Shown piece by piece: positions 32,737-41,948 of a stretch of 63,921 nucleotides of DNA. This stretch comes from Aquificaceae bacterium (lineage in GTDB: Bacteria; Aquificota; Aquificia; Aquificales; Aquificaceae), in the NCBI GenBank assembly GCA_027014155.1, contig JALWEG010000061.1:1-63921 (forward strand). Direction: 5' to 3'. The notes beneath the pieces were generated by a model. The model searched no databases. It saw only the letters and a list, made by a program, of their open reading frames with translations, and was not told the origin of the DNA. The translations under genes were made by a program, and so were the position numbers. Positions within the stretch are counted from its first letter, which is position 1. Each line of letters opens with the position of its first letter.

Positions 32737-33069
32737 ATGGCGAACCTTGACAAGCTCTTGGAAGTGAAAGGCGTTTGGGCCGCCGGAGAGTTTAACGATG
32801 ACGGCACCTTGGTAGCTTACAAGGGAGACATATCCGAAGAGCATGCCGCTATGGCCGCTCAGATGTGTGCTGCCAACAACGCGATGGCCAAGATGCAGTG
32901 CGACGGCTACACCGCCTTCTCGGGACAGGAGTGGACTCCCTTGATAGGCTGGGCGCTAACGGGTCCCAAGTATTCCGTGTGCGTTGTCGGTAATGTGGGC
33001 GTGTTTGTAAACAACGACGAGGTATCTTTCAACGAGGTGTTCCAAGCTCTCAGAGAAGCCCAGTCTTGA
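32737..33069 (+). CDS. DUF2173 protein, copy 2
   Basis: 110 aa, a paralogue of the product of 32008-32349: LDKLLEVKGVWAAGEFNDDG, KGDISEEHAAMAAQMCAANN, AMAKMQCDGYTAFSGQE, LIGWALTGPKYSVCVVGNVG and VFVNNDEVSFNEVFQAL. The Cys in QMCAANN is shared with copy 1; two more Cys (KMQCDG, SVCVVG) are not. The ATG at 32737 follows AGGTG by six bases, and that site lies in a stem. Function unknown; the duplicated gene plus duplicated RNA element suggests whole-unit duplication with divergence. Confidence 0.8.
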   Translation: MANLDKLLEVKGVWAAGEFNDDGTLVAYKGDISEEHAAMAAQMCAANNAMAKMQCDGYTAFSGQEWTPLIGWALTGPKYSVCVVGNVGVFVNNDEVSFNEVFQALREAQS

Positions 33070-33106
33070 GAAGGCTTTGCCCTTCCCCCTTTCCTTCCTT
33101 TTTTTT
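33070..33106 (+). terminator. Weak possible terminator or attenuator
   Basis: Short hairpin GAAGG (33070-33074) with CCTTC (33081-33085), then a pyrimidine-rich stretch ending in eight T. The stem is short and imperfect, so partial read-through into the next gene is likely. Confidence 0.3.
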
Positions 33107-33122
33107 CACGGAGGTGAGTGCG

Positions 33123-33512
33123 ATGTACAAATTCCTTTCCGAGGAATGGATAAAGGCCTACATGGAGGAGTGGAACAAAAACGATAATCTCAAAGAGGGG
33201 CTTAAGAAGTTTTCCGCTTCAATCAAATACTTCATAGACGGCAAGGAAGACGAAGCGGTGGAGCTTATAGTGGAAAGGGGAGAAGCTAAGTCTGCCGGCA
33301 AGGCTAACGCCCACAAGTACGACTTTGAGATGTGGGCTACTCCGGAGAACTGGAAAATCCTTGCCACGGGCCAGATGGGTCCAAAGGCCGCCATGCTTAC
33401 AAAGAAGCTGAAGTTTAAGGGTTCTATGATAACCGCTATGAGGTATATGGGGGCCTTTGAAGAGTCCCTGAGAATGATGGGTAGGGTTCCCACCGATTGG
33501 GAAGGCGTGTAG
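33123..33512 (+). CDS. SCP2 sterol-carrier-like domain protein
   Basis: 129 aa from ATG 33123, which has a good GGAGGTG ribosome binding site; longer frames start inside the intergenic pyrimidine tract. LSEEWIKAYMEEWNKNDNLK at the N-terminus and the C-terminal PKAAMLTKKLKFKGSMITAM resemble SCP2-type hydrophobic-ligand carriers. Bacterial members occur with acyl or lipid metabolism genes. It lies between the DUF2173 genes and the sigma-54 activator and is probably part of that unit. Confidence 0.6.
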   Translation: MYKFLSEEWIKAYMEEWNKNDNLKEGLKKFSASIKYFIDGKEDEAVELIVERGEAKSAGKANAHKYDFEMWATPENWKILATGQMGPKAAMLTKKLKFKGSMITAMRYMGAFEESLRMMGRVPTDWEGV

Positions 33513-33524
33513 ATTTATCTTTAA

Positions 33525-35096
33525 ATGGACTTCTCCGTATTTGATTCCCTGTTTGATAGCGTCTTAGTTATAAACGAGGAGAGGAGGGTTATCTACTTCA
33601 ACGCCTCGGCAAAGGCCATACTGCCTCAGCTGCAGATAGGTATGCCTTGCCGGGGTTTGTTCTCTCTTTGCAACAGATGTCCTATGGATTTTGTAATGGA
33701 AGAGAGAAAAGGAGTGCAGATATACGATGTGGAGATAAAGGATACCAACGTTCATGTCTGCCACAGCATGACCCCTGTGTTTGAAGGTGATAGGTTTGTA
33801 GGCGTAGTTGAGATATTCAAAGACGTTAGCAGGGTTATATATCTAATGGAGGAGGTTAACCGCCAGAAGGAGTTTGTTGAGGTGGTTTTAGATTCCATAG
33901 TTGAGGCGGTTTTGATACTTGATGCGGAAGGAAAGGTTATAAACCACAACACCATAGCCAAGAGAATGCTCTGTAGAGAAGATGAGACTCTGGTAGGCAA
34001 AAGCCTATCGCAGCTTATAAACCTCTCCTTGGAGGACTTGGACATAGGTGAGAGGAGCGATTTTTACATAGAGACCCCCTGCGGGAAGCAGAAGGCTTCC
34101 TTGCTCCTTTCCAAGCTAAAGCGGGGTGAGGGGTATGTCCTTTCCCTTTACGTCGTCCCAGATGTGAACGTTTACAACATGGAAGAAGGGAGTTTCATAG
34201 TCAAGAGCAAATCCCTGTCCCGTGTCTTAGACACGGTCAAGTCCATAGCCGAGTATAACGTCAACGTCCTGATAGAGGGGGAGACAGGCACGGGTAAGAG
34301 CTTAATAGCCAAGTACATACATAACCTATCCCCCAGAAGACACGAACCTTTTGTAAAGGTCAACTGTGCCGCAATACCTGAAAACCTTTTAGAGGCCGAG
34401 CTATTCGGTTATGTGAAGGGTGCCTTTACCGGAGCGGTGAAGGACAAGCCGGGCAAGGTGGAGGTGGCCGAAGGGGGAACACTATTCTTGGACGAGATTT
34501 CCGAACTTCCCCTACACCTGCAGGCCAAGATTCTACATTTGGTTCAAGAGAAAGAATACGAGAGGGTAGGAGATATAAAGACCCGTAAAGCCAACGTGAG
34601 GATAGTTGCCGCTACCAACAGAGACTTGAGACTCTTGGTGTCTCAGGGAAAGTTCAGAGAAGACCTGTACTACAGGTTGAACGTCGTCAGGATAGAGCTG
34701 CCCCCTCTGAGGGCGAGAAGAGAGGATATACCTGTGCTGGTCAACCACTTTATAGAGAGATTTAACAGCATTCACAACAAGCGTATTAAAGGGGTGTCCG
34801 CTGAGGCCCTTGAGGTGCTGATGGAGTATCCATATCCCGGAAACGTTAGAGAGCTTGAGAACATAGTGGAGAGGGCGGTTATAGTGTGCACGGGCGCATA
34901 CATAAAGAGGGAAGACCTACCCGAGGAGGTCAAAAGGAGGGAAATCCTCTGCGAGGAAGGGCAGGAGTGCGATGAGGCTCAGCTTATAAGAGAAGCCTTA
35001 GAAAAGGCCGGAGGGAACAAATCCCTCGCAGCCAAGATTCTCGGCATTCACAGGACCACCCTGTGGAGGAAGATGAAAGAATACGGCTTAGGTTGA
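33525..35096 (+). CDS. PAS-domain sigma-54-dependent activator (NtrC family)
   Basis: 523-aa enhancer-binding protein. Two PAS domains: DFSVFDSLFDSVLVINEERR and, after RQKEFVEVVLDSIVEAVL, a second. The first has a Cys cluster (GMPCRGLFSLCNRCPMDF) that could bind a metal or sense redox. AAA+ core: Walker A GETGTGKSLIAKYI, sigma-54-contacting GAFTGA (YVKGAFTGAVKDK), LFLDEISELP. C-terminal Fis-type helix-turn-helix SLAAKILGIHRTTLWRKMKE. Its place directly after the DUF2173/SCP2 genes suggests that it activates their sigma-54 promoter at 31858, through the palindromes at 31774-31801. Confidence 0.92.
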   Translation: MDFSVFDSLFDSVLVINEERRVIYFNASAKAILPQLQIGMPCRGLFSLCNRCPMDFVMEERKGVQIYDVEIKDTNVHVCHSMTPVFEGDRFVGVVEIFKDVSRVIYLMEEVNRQKEFVEVVLDSIVEAVLILDAEGKVINHNTIAKRMLCREDETLVGKSLSQLINLSLEDLDIGERSDFYIETPCGKQKASLLLSKLKRGEGYVLSLYVVPDVNVYNMEEGSFIVKSKSLSRVLDTVKSIAEYNVNVLIEGETGTGKSLIAKYIHNLSPRRHEPFVKVNCAAIPENLLEAELFGYVKGAFTGAVKDKPGKVEVAEGGTLFLDEISELPLHLQAKILHLVQEKEYERVGDIKTRKANVRIVAATNRDLRLLVSQGKFREDLYYRLNVVRIELPPLRARREDIPVLVNHFIERFNSIHNKRIKGVSAEALEVLMEYPYPGNVRELENIVERAVIVCTGAYIKREDLPEEVKRREILCEEGQECDEAQLIREALEKAGGNKSLAAKILGIHRTTLWRKMKEYGLG

Positions 35097-36401
35097 GGCC
35101 TCTTCCTCTTTACCTTCCTCCTCTTCTTCCTGCTTTGCCTCAACCTCCCTTATGTTAGCCTTTGAGACTATGTCCTCCAGAGCCTTCCTGCGCCTTGCAT
35201 CTTCCTTTACCACGTTCATCATATTTTCCTTCTCAAAGTAGGCCTTTAACTCTTCCTTGGTGGAGCCGCTCTGCTGTGCCAGAAGCTCCAGCTCCTCTTC
35301 TATATCCTCGTCCGTGGCTTCTATGCCGTGTACCTGGGCATACTTGTCCAGTATGTATCTGAGCTTTATATTGGCCTCCGCCTGGGGTTTGAGTTCCTCC
35401 GCCATCTTTTTGAAGTCCAAGTATTTCCTGTCTATCCCGTACTCTTCCCACCGCTGAGCCTTCTTATCTATCAGGAAAGAGAGCTCCCTTGAGAGCAGGG
35501 TTTTTGGAACCTCAAACTCGTGCATGCTGAGGAGCTTATCGGCCACCCTGTCCTCTATGAGCGTTTTTCTAACGTTCTCTACCGTCTCCTTTACGTCTTT
35601 CTCTATGTTCTTGAGGGCCTCCTCCCAGTTTTCGTATCCCAGCTCTTTGGCAAAGTCGTCGCCGGGTTCGGGAAGAACCTTTTCCTTAATCTCCTTTACC
35701 TCTATCTTCAGGTTCGCCTTGCCCACCTCGTTGCCCTTCTCGTCGTAGAGGGGAAGCTCTTTTATCTCAAACTCGTCCCCCACCTTCTTTCCTATAAGTT
35801 CCTTATCCACTTCCGGCCTGAACATGTCGCGTCCCACTATACCTGAGGTGTCTCCGCTTACCTTTTCTCCGTCTTGGATTGCCTCTACCTCGTATCCTAT
35901 GAGTACCATATCTCCTTCTTTTACCTCTCTATCTTCAACAGGTTCCCAAACGGCGTGCTGTTCTCTGAGGGCGTCTATCCTCTGTTGGAGGAGTTTCTCG
36001 TTGAACTCCACCTTGGGAGCTTCTATCTCAATGCCCTCAACATCTTTAAGCTCAAAGTCCGGAGCCACCTCAAAGATGACTGTGTAAGACACCTTCGGCG
36101 TCTTGTCGTCCAGCTCAACCTTATCAAGGAATATGTCCGCTACGGGTCTTAGTCCGCTCTCGTCTATAGCTTCCTTTAGGGTGCTGTTTGCCACCTTTTT
36201 ACCCACTTCCTCCTCAATATGTTCCTTGAACTTTGCCTTTATGAGCCACAGGGGAGCCTGTCCCTTCCTAAAGCCCTTTATCTCTGCGTTCTTCTTCAGC
36301 TGCTCGTAAACCTCTTCTAAGGAGCTTTTGACCAGCTCTCCCTCTACCTCTACGGACAGTGCCTTAAGGAGTCCTTCCCTATCCTCTACGCTGACCTTCA
36401 T
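35088..36401 (-). CDS. tig: Trigger factor
   Basis: Ribosome-associated chaperone with prolyl isomerase domain, 437 aa from ATG 36401 (GGAGG seven bases upstream; a TTG at 36404 adds one residue). The ribosome-binding signature is GFRKGQAPLWLIKAKF. The PPIase segment (VKEGDMVLIGYEVEA to KVGDEFEIKELPLYDEKG) and the long helical C-terminal arms follow. The tail is strongly acidic (EEEEEGKEEE). Its 3' end overlaps the sigma-54 activator by 9 bp. Confidence 0.95.
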   Translation of the reverse strand: MKVSVEDREGLLKALSVEVEGELVKSSLEEVYEQLKKNAEIKGFRKGQAPLWLIKAKFKEHIEEEVGKKVANSTLKEAIDESGLRPVADIFLDKVELDDKTPKVSYTVIFEVAPDFELKDVEGIEIEAPKVEFNEKLLQQRIDALREQHAVWEPVEDREVKEGDMVLIGYEVEAIQDGEKVSGDTSGIVGRDMFRPEVDKELIGKKVGDEFEIKELPLYDEKGNEVGKANLKIEVKEIKEKVLPEPGDDFAKELGYENWEEALKNIEKDVKETVENVRKTLIEDRVADKLLSMHEFEVPKTLLSRELSFLIDKKAQRWEEYGIDRKYLDFKKMAEELKPQAEANIKLRYILDKYAQVHGIEATDEDIEEELELLAQQSGSTKEELKAYFEKENMMNVVKEDARRRKALEDIVSKANIREVEAKQEEEEEGKEEEAST

Positions 36402-36420
36402 CAAAAACCTCCGTTTTTGG

Positions 36421-36504
36421 TGCGGGTGGAGGGAGTTGAACCCTCACGTCCGAAAGGACACCGGATCCTAAGTCCGGCGCGTCTGCCAGTTCCGCCACAC
36501 CCGC
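36421..36504 (-). tRNA. tRNA-Leu (UAG anticodon)
   Basis: 84-nt class II tRNA. Acceptor arms GCGGGTG and CACCCGC, anticodon stem CCGGA/TCCGG with loop CTTAGGA giving TAG, long variable arm TGTCCTTTCGGACG, T loop GTTCAACTC. Discriminator A; CCA not encoded. It lies just ahead of tig on the same strand. Confidence 0.96.
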
Positions 36505-36553
36505 TTAAATCGTATATTATAACCCTTATATTGTGTCAAAATAATACCTATCA

Positions 36554-38083
36554 ATGGACTGCAAGGTAGAGCTTGAGACTCTATACGAGGTTAGTAAGCT
36601 CCTGTCGGGTTCCCTCAATCTGGAATCAACCCTACCTTACGTGTTTAGACTCCTGAGGAAGCTTACGGGATTTGAGAGGATAACCTTGACGATATACGAC
36701 CCCTCCACGGACCAAATCGTGGTCAGAGCGACCTCCTCCGGTAAGTTTCCCAAGGAAGGTTTTAAGAAGGGGGAGGGTATAACCGGCAAGGTGTGGAAAC
36801 ACGGAGTTCCCATCGTGGTGCCGGACATCTCCCAGGAGCCGGAGTTTCTGAACAAGCTCTGGAAACGCAAGCAACTCAAGGGTAAGAAGATAGCCTTTAT
36901 AGCGGTTCCCATAAAGAGTGCGGGCAAGGTGGTGGGCGTTTTGAGTGCGGACAAGAAGGTGTCGGGAAGGGAGTCCTTGGACGAGCTTACCAAGTTCCTC
37001 AACATGGTAGCCACCCTGATATCCAACAGCTTCTCCCTTGAGAAAAAGGTTCAAGAGGAGAAGAATACCTTGGAGAGTGAGAAAAGAGCCTTGGAGGTGG
37101 AGATAAAGAGGCTCTATAAGGACCTGCACGTAGAGGGAATTGTAGGCAGGAGCAAGGATATACTTGAGGTCTTAGACCTCGTGCACAGGGTAGCTCCCAC
37201 CAACGCCACTGTCCTTTTAAGGGGCGAGAGCGGTGTAGGTAAGGAGGTGTTCGCAAGGGCGATACACTTCTTGAGTCCTCGTTCCAACAGAGCCTTTATA
37301 ACCGTCAACTGCGCAGCCATACCGGAGAATCTCTTGGAGGCCGAGCTTTTCGGATACGAGAAGGGAGCTTTCACCGGAGCTTACACCTCTAAGAAGGGCA
37401 AGTTTGAGCTGGCGGACGGTGGAACCATATTCCTTGACGAGGTGGGAGACCTGCCCCTGTCCCTGCAGGTAAAGCTTCTTAGGGTTCTGCAGGAAAAGGA
37501 GATAGAGAGGCTCGGTTCAAACAAACCTGTAAAGGTGGACGTTCGGGTGATATCTGCCACCAACAGAAACTTAGAGCAGATGATAAGGGAGGGCACATTC
37601 AGGGAGGACCTCTACTACAGGCTTAACGTGGTTCCTATCCGTATACCCCCCTTGAGGGAGAGAAGAGAGGACATTCCGGCACTGACGCATCACTTCGTTG
37701 AAACCTTCAGCAGGGAATACGGCAAGAAGGTGAACATATCTCAAGAGGTTATGGACGCCTTCATGTCCTACGAGTGGAAGGGGAACGTTAGAGAGCTTCA
37801 AAACGTGATAGAGAGAATGATAATACTGGATACGGACGGAGTGCTCGGCTACGATGACCTACCGGCGGAGATTAGAAGCTCTGACAGAAAGGGAAACAAA
37901 CCCGAGCCTAATAAACTTCCTGAACCTACGGAAGGCTCTATATGGGACATAGAAAAGAAATTAATAGAGGAGGCTCTCAAAGAGAGCAATTACGTAATAA
38001 AAGAAGCCGCAAAGAAGCTGGGAATGACGCCCCGTCAGGTGAGCTACAGGGTGCAGAAGTACAACATAAGGTTGCCCAAATGA
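36554..38083 (+). CDS. GAF-domain sigma-54-dependent activator (NifA-like)
   Basis: 509-aa enhancer-binding protein. N-terminal GAF sensor ([20 protein letters not shown] to about residue 165), coiled linker, AAA+ domain with [29 protein letters not shown] and [11 protein letters not shown], and C-terminal helix-turn-helix [19 protein letters not shown]. This is the NifA/FhlA-like layout. No nif genes are nearby and NifA is only the best structural analogue. It overlaps the MOSC gene by 4 nt (ATGA). It is an alternative candidate for the sigma-54 promoter at 31858. Confidence 0.92.
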   Translation: MDCKVELETLYEVSKLLSGSLNLESTLPYVFRLLRKLTGFERITLTIYDPSTDQIVVRATSSGKFPKEGFKKGEGITGKVWKHGVPIVVPDISQEPEFLNKLWKRKQLKGKKIAFIAVPIKSAGKVVGVLSADKKVSGRESLDELTKFLNMVATLISNSFSLEKKVQEEKNTLESEKRALEVEIKRLYKDLHVEGIVGRSKDILEVLDLVHRVAPTNATVLLRGESGVGKEVFARAIHFLSPRSNRAFITVNCAAIPENLLEAELFGYEKGAFTGAYTSKKGKFELADGGTIFLDEVGDLPLSLQVKLLRVLQEKEIERLGSNKPVKVDVRVISATNRNLEQMIREGTFREDLYYRLNVVPIRIPPLRERREDIPALTHHFVETFSREYGKKVNISQEVMDAFMSYEWKGNVRELQNVIERMIILDTDGVLGYDDLPAEIRSSDRKGNKPEPNKLPEPTEGSIWDIEKKLIEEALKESNYVIKEAAKKLGMTPRQVSYRVQKYNIRLPK

Positions 38084-38823
38084 GGATAGCTAAGATACTC
38101 ATCTACCCGATAAAGGGACTTGACCCGGTGGAGGTTCAAGAGAGCCGAACCGTAGAGAAAGGTTCCTTAGAGGGGGACAGGAGGCTTGCCCTATTTGATG
38201 CCGAAGGGAAGGTGGTGAGCGGCAAAAGGGAGAAGAAAATCCATCGGATAAGGGCCAGCTACCTTTTGGAGGAAAACAGGGTTCTACTCAGAGCTCCCGA
38301 TTCAGAAGGCGAGTTCTACATGGAGGAGCTCAAAAAGATGAGCGAGTGGTTTTCCGAGGTTCTGGGATACAGAGTCTTCCTCAAGTGCTCCCAGGAGGGG
38401 GGCTTTCCCGACGATACAAAAGCTCACGGTCCCACCTTGGTAAGCACCGCCACCTTAGAGTTTATGTCCGAAAGCCTGGGCATACCCTTGGAGGAGACCA
38501 GGCTCAGATTCAGAACCAACGTTGAGATTTTGCACGAGGAACCCTTCTGGGAAGACGTACTCGTAGGAAAGAGGTTTAAATTGGGCGAGGCTACGCTGAA
38601 GGGCGAAGGTGTATCAAAGAGGTGCCCCGTTCCTACAAGGAATCCCTTTACTGGAGAGGTATACAAAGACTTTGTAAAGAGGTTTATAGAAATTCGTAAG
38701 AGGAACCTGCCCCCCTGGTCCGACAGAGAGATTTTTAAGGATACCTTTTATAGACTCTGTATAAACACCAACACCTTAAAGGGTGGAAGGCTGAGGGTCG
38801 GAGACGAGCTTTATCTCCTATAA
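38080..38823 (+). CDS. MOSC domain protein
   Basis: 247 aa from ATG 38080 ([19 protein letters not shown]). The open frame runs further upstream, but that part is inside the activator gene. The N-terminal beta-barrel segment ([20 protein letters not shown]) and the MOSC half ([20 protein letters not shown]) with its conserved Cys indicate a molybdenum-cofactor sulfurase C-terminal-like protein. Such proteins bind Moco or transfer sulfur, and may form mARC-type reductases. Translationally coupled to the activator. Confidence 0.85.
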   Translation: MRIAKILIYPIKGLDPVEVQESRTVEKGSLEGDRRLALFDAEGKVVSGKREKKIHRIRASYLLEENRVLLRAPDSEGEFYMEELKKMSEWFSEVLGYRVFLKCSQEGGFPDDTKAHGPTLVSTATLEFMSESLGIPLEETRLRFRTNVEILHEEPFWEDVLVGKRFKLGEATLKGEGVSKRCPVPTRNPFTGEVYKDFVKRFIEIRKRNLPPWSDREIFKDTFYRLCINTNTLKGGRLRVGDELYLL

Positions 38824-38831
38824 TATTCCCT

Positions 38832-39008
38832 ATGGCTAAAGGAGTCAGTTTAAAGGTAAACGACAAGGAGATAAGGCTTAAGGACTTCCCCATGAGAGCT
38901 TTGAAGAACACCATCTTGGGATACATCAAGAGTCTGAACCTTGAAGAGGAACCTAAGGATATAAAGATTCACATATCCCTTGATGAGGAAGATAAGGGAG
39001 GAGCTTAG
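38832..39008 (+). CDS. Small hypothetical protein, 58 aa
   Basis: Short frame between the MOSC gene and rluD: starts MAKGVSLKVNDKEIRLKDFP, ends HISLDEEDKGGA. The first part is beta-rich and the middle helical, with codon use like its neighbours. It begins 8 bp after the MOSC stop and overlaps the rluD start by 26 bp, filling an otherwise empty gap exactly, which supports a real gene. No family is recognised. Confidence 0.55.
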   Translation: MAKGVSLKVNDKEIRLKDFPMRALKNTILGYIKSLNLEEEPKDIKIHISLDEEDKGGA

Positions 39009-39951
39009 CTTCCGCGTTCCCGCCGAGCTTTCCGGGAGCAGGATAGATTACTTCCTATCCAAGAGCTACCCCGAGCTATCAAGAACCTACATCAGCAAGC
39101 TGATAAAGGAAGGCTACGTTTTTCTGAACGGCCAGCGGGTGCGCAAGCCCTCAAGCAAGGTCAAGGAGGGAGACCCGGTTCTGCTCTGCGTTCCCGAACC
39201 CGAAAGCCTTGAAGTTAAGCCCCAAGGCATACCCCTGGAAATAGTTTACGAAGATGAAGATATACTTGTGCTGATAAAGCCCTGCGGGCTTGTGGTTCAC
39301 CCCTCTCCGGGATACACCACCGGCACCCTCGTTAACGCCCTGCTTTACCACGTGAAGAATCTCTCCTCCATAGGCGGGGTAGAAAGGCCCGGCATAGTTC
39401 ACAGGCTTGATAAGGATACCGCAGGCCTTATGGTTGTAGCAAAAAACGACGAGGCTCATAGGAGCCTCGTAAGTCAATTTCAAGAGAGGAAAACCGAAAA
39501 GTTATACATGGCGCTGGTCAAGGGAATACCTGCCCAGAAATACGCACTCATAGACTCCCCCATAGGAAGGCACCCCGTTGATAGAAAGCGCTTTGCCGTA
39601 AGACAGAAGCAGTCCAAGAAGGCCATAACCGAGTTCTGGCTTGAGGAGACATTCAAGTCCGTTGGCGTCTCCCTTTTAAAGCTCAAGATACACACGGGGA
39701 GAACCCACCAGATAAGGGTTCACCTCTCCTCGCTGGGACTCCCCATACTGGGAGACATCACCTACGGTTTTAAGAGAAGCTCCATTCCCAAGCAGATAAA
39801 CCTCATGTTGGAAGACTGCAACATGCTGGTGGCTTACAGGCTGGGCTTTTACCACCCTGCGGGCGGCAAATGGCTGAGCTTTGAGATAGAACCACCTTCT
39901 CCCTTCAAGGAGGTGCTGGATTACCTGCGCACGTGGAAAGGTTCACGCTGA
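38983..39951 (+). CDS. rluD: RluA/RluD-family pseudouridine synthase
   Basis: Modifies uridines in 23S rRNA. 322 aa from ATG 38983 (a TTG at 38980 adds one). N-terminal S4 domain (RTYISKLIKEGYVFLNGQRV), catalytic motif HRLDKDTAGLMVVAK with the Asp, and C-terminal LKIHTGRTHQIRVHLSSLGLP split around the conserved RTHQIRVH. Complete. The 3' end overlaps the convergent restriction helicase gene by 9 bp. The exact target site is not decidable from sequence. Confidence 0.9.
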   Translation: MRKIREELSFRVPAELSGSRIDYFLSKSYPELSRTYISKLIKEGYVFLNGQRVRKPSSKVKEGDPVLLCVPEPESLEVKPQGIPLEIVYEDEDILVLIKPCGLVVHPSPGYTTGTLVNALLYHVKNLSSIGGVERPGIVHRLDKDTAGLMVVAKNDEAHRSLVSQFQERKTEKLYMALVKGIPAQKYALIDSPIGRHPVDRKRFAVRQKQSKKAITEFWLEETFKSVGVSLLKLKIHTGRTHQIRVHLSSLGLPILGDITYGFKRSSIPKQINLMLEDCNMLVAYRLGFYHPAGGKWLSFEIEPPSPFKEVLDYLRTWKGSR

Positions 39952-41943
39952 GCCGGAGGACAAATGGTCTGCCAGCCTTTTTATTAAATTTATGGGTTCC
40001 TTAAATATCCTTTTACTGCTTATCTTTACGGCTCTGTTGGGATTTATCAAGGCAGTCTTTAATTTCTTTACGGTTTCTAAATCCCTATCTATTAACAAAG
40101 AAAGCACGGCGTTGGAAGGAATATTTTTTACCAAAGCTTTGGCCTCCGCGTAATCTTCTTTTCCTACATGGAAGGTTGAGCGGGTTTTCAGGCTGGCTTT
40201 AGAGGTTTTATCTGTGGAAGCGGGTAGCCTCCTGCTCTCGGGCATATGCCGTTCCTTTTTACCTTCACCCTTTAGAGTTCTATTGATAACCGATAGAACT
40301 TCTCTTTTATTTACAGCGAATACATATAAGGTCTCCAGAGCCTTTATAAAGTCTTGCCTTTTTCTATGTTCAGCACCGTTTTCACTTATCTTTACTCTTA
40401 CCCCTCTTCCGAGGGATTGGAGAACGAACTTCTGAGCATCTTTGCTTCCTATGTTTATATAGGCTATGACGTTAGGTCTTGGACTATCCCACCCTTCGTA
40501 AAAGCTTCTTGAGCCGACAAGCAAACTTATATACTCTTTCTCATCTATATTTAGAAAGTAATCTTCAAGTTCAAAAAGTTCACGGGATATAAAGTTTTGG
40601 GATAGGGTCTTTAACCAGTTTCTTATGTCCCCTATCCTTATTATAGCGAACGGTTTGCTCGCATTTTTTAGTTGGAAGGCTATCTCCTGTTTGTTTTCTG
40701 AATGGTAGATTACTTCTACCTCCGAAGGTCCGGAAGCGGAGAATAAGTACTTGTAAAAATCCATATATGTAAAATCTTTAAGTTTCCTTACTTCCTTATC
40801 GCTTAGCTTTTCTTCCTCCACCCAGAACTCAATCTCATTTAACTCGTTAAGAAGTTCATTCCTCAATCGTATAAAAGTCCTTTCATCAATACTCTCCTTA
40901 GCTATCCGGAAAAGTTCTCTGAAGAAGAGCTTCAGGTCTGCATCTTCGGTGTTAACGGTGTTCACAAGGATTACCGCCAACGGAGAAGGGTATCTCTCGT
41001 CCCTCAATTTTCTGAGGAAACCTGTAAGAATAAGCAGTTTGACGATTACCTCTCTCTTTTCCTCATCGGTGTATTCCGGACTTCTTTCTCTGAAAGCCGT
41101 CGTTTGAGTCTCCATAACGGCAATATGCTTTCCGTAGCCTTGTCGGACAAAGTCTGCCAGGTTAAACCTGAAAATCGTGCTCGCTTTATCAAATTCATCG
41201 GTGAAGGTTGCAGAGAAGTTGAAAAGAAAGCCGTTTTTTGTGAATACGTTGAATATCTGCTTTCTCTTACTTTCCTCGTTGTCTCCTTTATGCGCCTCAT
41301 CAAGTATGAGATACCAGTTGCCATTGTTGTGGTAGTTCCCGTAATGCAGTATCTTCTCTCCCCTTCTGTCTGATATAAGGTCGGCTCTGTAGTAGAAGAC
41401 AAGGATATTCTCCCTATCGTAAAGCTGTGGGTTTGCCTTCCTTTGATTGAAGTTTTTGAGTTCTTCAAGGACTACCTTTTTATATCTGCCTTGATTGTAT
41501 TCCTCCGCGTGTTTTTTAAAGGACTTTATAAGGTCGTCTCTCTGCGTCAGGAAGAGGATATCTTTCTGAGGTATGACCGCTTCCCTCATTAGATAGTCAA
41601 GGAGCTCTATGAGCTTTACTATTACGAGCGTCTTTCCGCTGCCTGTTGCCATCCAAAAGCTCGCTCTGTTGACGAAGGTTTTGTAATTTATCTCCGATTC
41701 CTTGAAGTGCAGCTTGAGTATTTCGGAGTTCCCTTCCCAGCTTTTATCAAAGCCCCTTTTAATATACTCTTCCCAAAGCTTATCCTTATCCTCTGATACT
41801 TCCACGTAGTAGTAGTGAAGGAGTCGGTAAGTATTCCTGAGTGCATTCCGTTGGTAATCGTAAAGCCTTTTCCTTGGAGAAAAATACCCGGGGTCGGTAG
41901 GATACTCAAGAAGGGAAAGGGATTCTATAAAGTCCTGGAGCAT
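39943..41943 (-). CDS. Type III restriction helicase (Res), lacking a nuclease domain
   Basis: 666-aa superfamily 2 translocase of a type III restriction system. N-terminal YDYQRNALRNTYRLLH (Q-motif-like), Walker A MATGSGKTLVIVKL (about 98-110), DEAH box YLILDEAHKGD (about 215), motif III FNFSATF (about 243), and motif VI QSLGRGVRVK (about 515). Full Res subunits are about 900-1000 aa and end in a PD-(D/E)XK nuclease; only about 130 residues follow the helicase core here and I see no such motif. The nuclease candidate is encoded just upstream (41949-42719). AT-richer than the surrounding genes, suggesting transfer. Confidence 0.85.
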   Translation of the reverse strand: MLQDFIESLSLLEYPTDPGYFSPRKRLYDYQRNALRNTYRLLHYYYVEVSEDKDKLWEEYIKRGFDKSWEGNSEILKLHFKESEINYKTFVNRASFWMATGSGKTLVIVKLIELLDYLMREAVIPQKDILFLTQRDDLIKSFKKHAEEYNQGRYKKVVLEELKNFNQRKANPQLYDRENILVFYYRADLISDRRGEKILHYGNYHNNGNWYLILDEAHKGDNEESKRKQIFNVFTKNGFLFNFSATFTDEFDKASTIFRFNLADFVRQGYGKHIAVMETQTTAFRERSPEYTDEEKREVIVKLLILTGFLRKLRDERYPSPLAVILVNTVNTEDADLKLFFRELFRIAKESIDERTFIRLRNELLNELNEIEFWVEEEKLSDKEVRKLKDFTYMDFYKYLFSASGPSEVEVIYHSENKQEIAFQLKNASKPFAIIRIGDIRNWLKTLSQNFISRELFELEDYFLNIDEKEYISLLVGSRSFYEGWDSPRPNVIAYINIGSKDAQKFVLQSLGRGVRVKISENGAEHRKRQDFIKALETLYVFAVNKREVLSVINRTLKGEGKKERHMPESRRLPASTDKTSKASLKTRSTFHVGKEDYAEAKALVKNIPSNAVLSLLIDRDLETVKKLKTALINPNRAVKISSKRIFKEPINLIKRLADHLSSGSA

Positions 41944-41948
41944 GTCGT

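Noticed and set aside
37942-38079. N-terminal extension of the MOSC protein frame
   Set aside because: It lies inside the sigma-54 activator gene in another frame; the ATG at 38080 gives a normal N-terminus and an ATGA junction.
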